Assembly (NCBI GenBank): GCA_023429135.1
Contig: JAEYWD010000087.1
Span: 14,819-78,818, forward strand
From: Bacteroidota bacterium
Lineage (GTDB): Bacteria; Bacteroidota; Bacteroidia; Bacteroidales; JAAUTT01
Direction of reading: 5' to 3'
DNA: 64,000 bases
Positions 60,525-64,000 of the stretch are shown in pieces. The number at the start of each line of letters is the position of its first letter. Position 1 is the first letter of the stretch. The translations under genes and the position numbers were made by a program. Below the pieces are notes generated by a model, which was not told the origin of the DNA, searched no databases, and saw only the letters and a list, made by a program, of their open reading frames with translations.

Positions 60525-61409
60525 TTAAATAGATTGTTGCCGCAACACTTTTTCCAATATCAAATTAAACCCGGCCGGGTTTTCTATCATGGGATAATGG
60601 CCCGTTGCAGAGATCGTTTCCACCTGGAAACTGGTTTTACAATGGTTTTTCAATCCGGTTACGTTTGTTGGGAAACTGTCGCAATTAATTAAATACAACT
60701 TGTAATTAAGCTGTTCCAATCGCTGTGCATCGGAATAGGCGTAATGCATCTGGTTCATAAGTGTTCCATAACCAATAGCGGGATCGCTGTTTGCAAAATC
60801 AGTTTTTACCCTGTCTCTCACTTCCTTTGAAGTTGCCGGGTGAAAAAGCATCAAATCAGCATATACAGGTGCCGAATTTTTAAAATCCTTTTCAAGCATT
60901 GGAAAAAAGTCGGTCATTTGTTTCATCTGTTCCGGTGTAAATGTAACATCAATGATTTTGAAGTTATCAACACCAACAATGCCGGCTATTTTGGGATTGT
61001 TGGTTAATGCCGTTTGCAACATAATTTCGCCTGCCATGGAATGTCCGATGATTACAACATTTTTAAGGTTCATGGCCTCCATAAATGCTGTTACATCATG
61101 AGCATATTCTTCAACTGTCCAGTTGGTTCTTTGGGCTTTGGATTTGCCGAAGCCCGGCAGATCAATTGCGCAGACATTGTAAGTTTTGGAAAAATATTCT
61201 ACCTGATTTTCCCAATACGTTCCGTTGATCCACCAGCCGTGCAAAAAAAGAAGCGTTGTGTCGCCTTGTCCCTGTTGATAATAATTGATTTCACCCTGAT
61301 TATCTCTGATGGAGATTTGTTTTGCTGTCGTCCTTTTTTGCGGTTGTGCCTTGCCTATATTTCCTGAAAGTATGGCAATGACGATAAATAAAATTGTTCT
61401 TGTGTTCAT
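60525..61409 (-). CDS. exported alpha/beta-fold hydrolase
   Basis: From the ATG at 61409 the protein has 294 residues and a signal peptide (RTILFIVIAILSGNIGKAQ); the frame from 61529 would bury it. The hydrolase core shows the oxyanion strand LLFLHGWWINGTYWE, the nucleophile elbow IGHSMAGEI, and the catalytic histidine in SATGHYPMIENP, with an aspartate likely in the NCDSFP region. Ester, lactone or epoxide substrates are typical. It lies 457 bases upstream of the WYL regulator region on the same strand and might be controlled by it. Confidence 0.88.
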   Translation of the reverse strand: MNTRTILFIVIAILSGNIGKAQPQKRTTAKQISIRDNQGEINYYQQGQGDTTLLFLHGWWINGTYWENQVEYFSKTYNVCAIDLPGFGKSKAQRTNWTVEEYAHDVTAFMEAMNLKNVVIIGHSMAGEIMLQTALTNNPKIAGIVGVDNFKIIDVTFTPEQMKQMTDFFPMLEKDFKNSAPVYADLMLFHPATSKEVRDRVKTDFANSDPAIGYGTLMNQMHYAYSDAQRLEQLNYKLYLINCDSFPTNVTGLKNHCKTSFQVETISATGHYPMIENPAGFNLILEKVLRQQSI

Positions 61410-61573
61410 TTTTGTTTGAATTTGAAGCAAAGAAAAAAGGCACATAGGACAGCCCTTTGTCAGGGGTTTAAAATAATCCTTTTGAATTAGGCTTTTAAAC
61501 AATAATTTTGTCCCCAGTCCTCTGACCACTGAGGCTATGTTGCATAATAATGTAGATCAAATACAATGCTCTT

Positions 61574-61800
61574 GTCCTTTTGTCATGACACAAAAGGACC
61601 AAAAAGTCTAGACTTCCTGGAAATTTGCTAAAAATAATAGTTTTTGCTACTGCGGGGGTAAACTCGCTTTATCATTGCAATACTCTGAGTACTGCTATTA
61701 AAGAAGTAATTCCAATATTGAAGGAATTACCTATTAATCCGCTCAGACATACCCCCTCATAACGCCAAAACTATTATTTTCTTAACGCAATTTCCAGAAG
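61574..61800. repeat. MITE-like element with long imperfect inverted repeat
   Basis: A perfect 10-bp hairpin (gtccttttgt, loop catgac, acaaaaggac; 61574-61599) is followed by a 35-base arm (61613-61647) that pairs with 61764-61800 apart from a few mismatches and a short gap; both arms contain tggaaatt and aataatagtttt. Between them lies unique sequence of about 115 bases with no gene. The arrangement resembles a small non-autonomous repeat or a structured RNA. The remaining sequence from 61410 to 61985 holds no visible gene. Confidence 0.6.
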
Positions 61801-61935
61801 GCCGCCTACCTTCTAATAAACTCTCTATTTAGAATGAGAAATTTCAAACAACAATAATATACAACAGAGCCAGCAAACAGCCAGGCCAAATCAAATGGAA
61901 GTCAAATTGTATCAATCCGGGATATATTGGCTGTG

Positions 61936-61959
61936 GACAGTCGACAGTCGACCGTCGAC
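61936..61959. repeat. 7-bp tandem repeat with SalI-like core
   Basis: The unit gacagtc occurs twice, then gaccgtc and gac, all at 7-base steps. It sits 27 bases before the end of the WYL regulator gene. It has the same period as the two repeats near gcvT and comB. Confidence 0.7.
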
Positions 61960-61985
61960 TTATGACAAGTCTGTTAACCACACAT

Positions 61986-62678
61986 CTACTTCAATAATCT
62001 TTTGGAACGTTCTTCCAGGTAGTGTTCCATGCTGAAAGATTTGTCGGGTTGGAAACGGGTTTGCTGCAATTGGAGCTCTTTTATTCTGTCGAGGCGAAAC
62101 TCTCTTATTTCCTGTCGTAATTCACAAAAAGCAATGGTTGACCAAACAGCACCGCTGAAATAAACGGCATAAGGGTGGATGGTTCGTTCGGTGGTTTGCT
62201 CCTCTCCTCTTGACTGGTAAATTATTTTAAGTTTTTCACTTTCGGTAATTGAATGCTGAATGGTGTCTAAATACAAACTTGCCGGAGCCCAGGGTTTCTG
62301 AAATCCGATTCGTGAATCCAAAAGTTCCAGTTTGTCTTTGTTGTTAAGGGATAGAACTGCTTTTATTTTTAAAAGTGCCGATTCATAATTTTGTTTCAGA
62401 GAATCTTCGGTATGATAGTTTAAAATTTTACTGGTGGTTACCAGTGCTCTTGCTTCTTCCATGGTAAACATGACAGGAGGCAACCGGTAGCCTTCAACTA
62501 AAAAATAGCCCTTTCCTTCTTCTTCGCCGATGGGAACACCTGCAAGTCGTAATGTTTGAATATCCCTGTAAATTGTGCGGTTAGTCACTTCAAACCTTTT
62601 GGCTATTTCCCGGGCAGTTGTAAGTCGCTTCGATTGAAGTTGAATAAGTATGCTTGTGAGTCTGTCCAGTCGATTCAT
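61986..62678 (-). CDS. HTH and WYL-domain transcriptional regulator (YafY family)
   Basis: The 230-residue regulator begins with a DeoR-like helix-turn-helix (RLTTAREIAKRFEVTNRTIY, about residues 17-36) and then RDIQTLRLAGVPI, both typical of YafY-type proteins. The C-terminal WYL domain (about 130-215) includes LKIIYQSRGEEQTTERTIHP, YAVYFSGAVWSTIAFCELR and the arginine-rich FRLDRIKELQL. WYL domains bind nucleic acids or small nucleotides and often control stress or phage-defence genes. Target genes are unknown; the upstream hydrolase gene on the same strand and the DUF695 gene are the nearest candidates. Confidence 0.9.
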   Translation of the reverse strand: MNRLDRLTSILIQLQSKRLTTAREIAKRFEVTNRTIYRDIQTLRLAGVPIGEEEGKGYFLVEGYRLPPVMFTMEEARALVTTSKILNYHTEDSLKQNYESALLKIKAVLSLNNKDKLELLDSRIGFQKPWAPASLYLDTIQHSITESEKLKIIYQSRGEEQTTERTIHPYAVYFSGAVWSTIAFCELRQEIREFRLDRIKELQLQQTRFQPDKSFSMEHYLEERSKRLLK

Positions 62679-62797
62679 TGTTTGTGTTTTGTAAAGTTGT
62701 GGCTAACGGAACATATGAAAAATTGCCGTTTGAATTGCAATTTACTTGCTGCACGTTCTCTGGCTGAATTACACATTAGCATAGCGGAGGCTGGACA

Positions 62798-63895
62798 TCA
62801 TTCAATTCTCGGTCTAAAGCGATTAAATGATTGCCAATATTTGTCTTTGTAAATGTCATAGTCTACATCCAGTATATTCCTGTAATCAGATTGAAATTTA
62901 TCAAGTATCTTTGAAGGAAATCTGAAATCTTTGCAAGCAAAATAAATTTCTCTTACACTATCAGCTGTTTGTCTGCCGACATTTAAATACCCATCAGAAT
63001 CTTTAAGTTCAAGCATTAATTCATCCTCGAACTTGTTCATTAATTCATATGTTTCTTTATCGGGCATTCCATTTTTATTGCCTTTGTATTTTATTTCGAT
63101 AGTTAGAATCCATGGGTGAGACGCTTTACTATCCCAATCCAGTAAGTCGGAGTTTACAATTGCAAATAAAGGCTTCCCATTTTTTAAAGTCGCTTCAAGT
63201 GAATTGTAACGGTCTTTTTCTGTATTATATCTCGTTCCTTCATATTTCTCAATAAATTCTTTCTGTCTCCAGATGAGAAAATCCTTAAGCTTTTCTATTG
63301 GAATTAACTCATTCTCCGGATTGTCATTTCCAATAATCCGAATGCTATCGATTGTTGTCACAGAATTCAATTCACCCAAATAATTATCCATGAAGATATA
63401 TACTCCATTTGTAATTAGGTCTTTTAAATCTTCTCCGTAGTCAGTGTAAATAATTGTAATATTTATCTCATCAGGATATTTTGGATTATCGTTAGAATAA
63501 AAAAATAAGTTCTCGTTACTAAAATTTAAATCCCCCATATTGATATAAACATCATTTATGTTGAGGGCTGGCTTTAATGCGGTAAACTTCCAATTATCAA
63601 TCCTGGGTGCAGCATGAACCAATTCCTCGACAAAAACAATGTTCTTGTAAACTCCGTCGGCTGTTAAAACTAATTCGGCAGTGTCATTATCGAACATACC
63701 CGCTAAGTACCAATATCCTGTTCTAAGCTGATTTAATTTTTCGGACAACTTATTAAAGAAATCCTGCTCAATATCGCCATCATTTTTAATGACTTTGTAA
63801 AATTCCTTTTCATTATTCTTAAACCAATTCCAAAAGTCTTCATTCGATTTTACAGGCGTTTCTTTTTGTCCCAATAAGTTTTTAAATCTTCCCAT
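62798..63895 (-). CDS. DUF695-domain protein
   Basis: The 365-residue cytosolic protein has an N-terminal half with EDFWNWFKNNEKEFYKVIKN and LNQLRTGYWYLAGMFDNDTA, common in uncharacterised Bacteroidota proteins, and a C-terminal DUF695-like half: HPWILTIEIKYKGNKNGMPD, ETYELMNKFEDELMLELKDS and VREIYFACKDFR. DUF695 proteins are of unknown function, and sometimes occur near toxin-immunity or polymorphic-toxin genes. Nothing of that kind is in view, as the window ends 105 bases upstream. The last 105 bases hold no gene I can support. Confidence 0.75.
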   Translation of the reverse strand: MGRFKNLLGQKETPVKSNEDFWNWFKNNEKEFYKVIKNDGDIEQDFFNKLSEKLNQLRTGYWYLAGMFDNDTAELVLTADGVYKNIVFVEELVHAAPRIDNWKFTALKPALNINDVYINMGDLNFSNENLFFYSNDNPKYPDEINITIIYTDYGEDLKDLITNGVYIFMDNYLGELNSVTTIDSIRIIGNDNPENELIPIEKLKDFLIWRQKEFIEKYEGTRYNTEKDRYNSLEATLKNGKPLFAIVNSDLLDWDSKASHPWILTIEIKYKGNKNGMPDKETYELMNKFEDELMLELKDSDGYLNVGRQTADSVREIYFACKDFRFPSKILDKFQSDYRNILDVDYDIYKDKYWQSFNRFRPRIE

Positions 63896-64000
63896 TCATT
63901 AATTATCTAATTATGCAAGTTTTCCTTTCCATGCCGCTTATATCCTTATAACACCAATCTGATGTCGTATCTTCTACCCAGGTACACAACCTTATTTAGG

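Noticed and set aside
61410..61529. Longer N-terminus for the alpha/beta hydrolase
   Set aside because: It would place 40 residues before a clear signal peptide.
63896..64000. Possible end of another minus-strand gene at the window edge
   Set aside because: One frame is open to the edge but only for 16 codons, and another is closed within about 31 codons; neither can be supported.
1..64000. CRISPR arrays, tRNA or rRNA genes, insertion sequences
   Set aside because: Looked for on reading through both strands; no spaced direct repeats of CRISPR type, no tRNA-like cloverleaf or rRNA stretches, and no transposase-like protein was seen.

Overview
The window looks like a chromosomal segment of a Bacteroidota bacterium, probably an anaerobic or facultative member of the Bacteroidales/Marinilabiliales group. 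This rests on an AT-rich composition by eye, several promoters of the TAnnTTTG type, few Shine-Dalgarno sites, and Bacteroidota-style neighbourhoods (yicC-gmk-nadD; PMCA-type Ca2+ ATPase; HydG; large CheB/CheR/PAS sensor kinases). The placement is inference; no rRNA or other phylogenetic marker is present.

Layout. 1-10.8 kb holds mostly single accessory genes: an AraC regulator, a tandem class II aldolase, a cysteine-rich ECF sigma factor, DinB, a tandem PH-like membrane protein, a Kunitz-like lipoprotein, a methyltransferase, DUF2200, a phosphoesterase, an EF-hand-like lipoprotein, DUF1697 and one frameshifted gene. 10.8-16.5 kb holds lgt followed by a 21-bp tandem repeat, a MarR-Arr rifamycin-resistance pair, gene debris (truncated ECF sigma factor fused to a DNRLRE remnant behind an intact promoter), and two exported proteins (LprI-like, S41 protease) set in unusual spacers. 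16.7-24.7 kb holds a chemoreceptor converging on a 2,027-residue CheB-CheR-PAS-kinase-receiver fusion. 25-33.5 kb holds an NmrA-like reductase, a sigma54 two-component operon with a DUF1638 gene, and divergently an efflux operon (adaptor, ABC ATPase, small protein, TolC) that lacks a permease. 33.5-40.5 kb holds an acetyltransferase, a beta-helix lipoprotein with an EEP phosphatase, yicC-gmk-nadD, and an isolated hydG.

40.8-53.9 kb is the centre of interest: about 13 kb of nearly contiguous genes forming a tellurite-resistance-type (Ter) stress system. It has three TerD calcium-binding proteins, three TerY-type VWA proteins, a YggT-like membrane protein, a PP2C phosphatase with an Ig-like domain, a protein kinase with a zinc ribbon, a GYF_2-PrsW membrane protease, a HAD phosphatase, a phosphoribosyltransferase and a P-type Ca2+ ATPase. 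The first two TerY proteins end in the same polyproline tail while the protease carries a GYF-type domain, the fold that in eukaryotes reads proline-rich peptides. This suggests tethering of the TerY proteins at the membrane. The second TerY has lost its metal-binding MIDAS residues, the kinase seems to lack the usual beta-3 lysine, and the ATPase carries an extra hydrophobic insert.

54-64 kb holds a truncated haemoglobin, a nitroreductase, gcvT, a ComB-like phosphatase, an M16 protease, an alpha/beta hydrolase, a WYL regulator and a DUF695 protein, with several short-period repeats and a MITE-like inverted repeat between them. No tRNA, rRNA, transposase, integrase or CRISPR array was seen.
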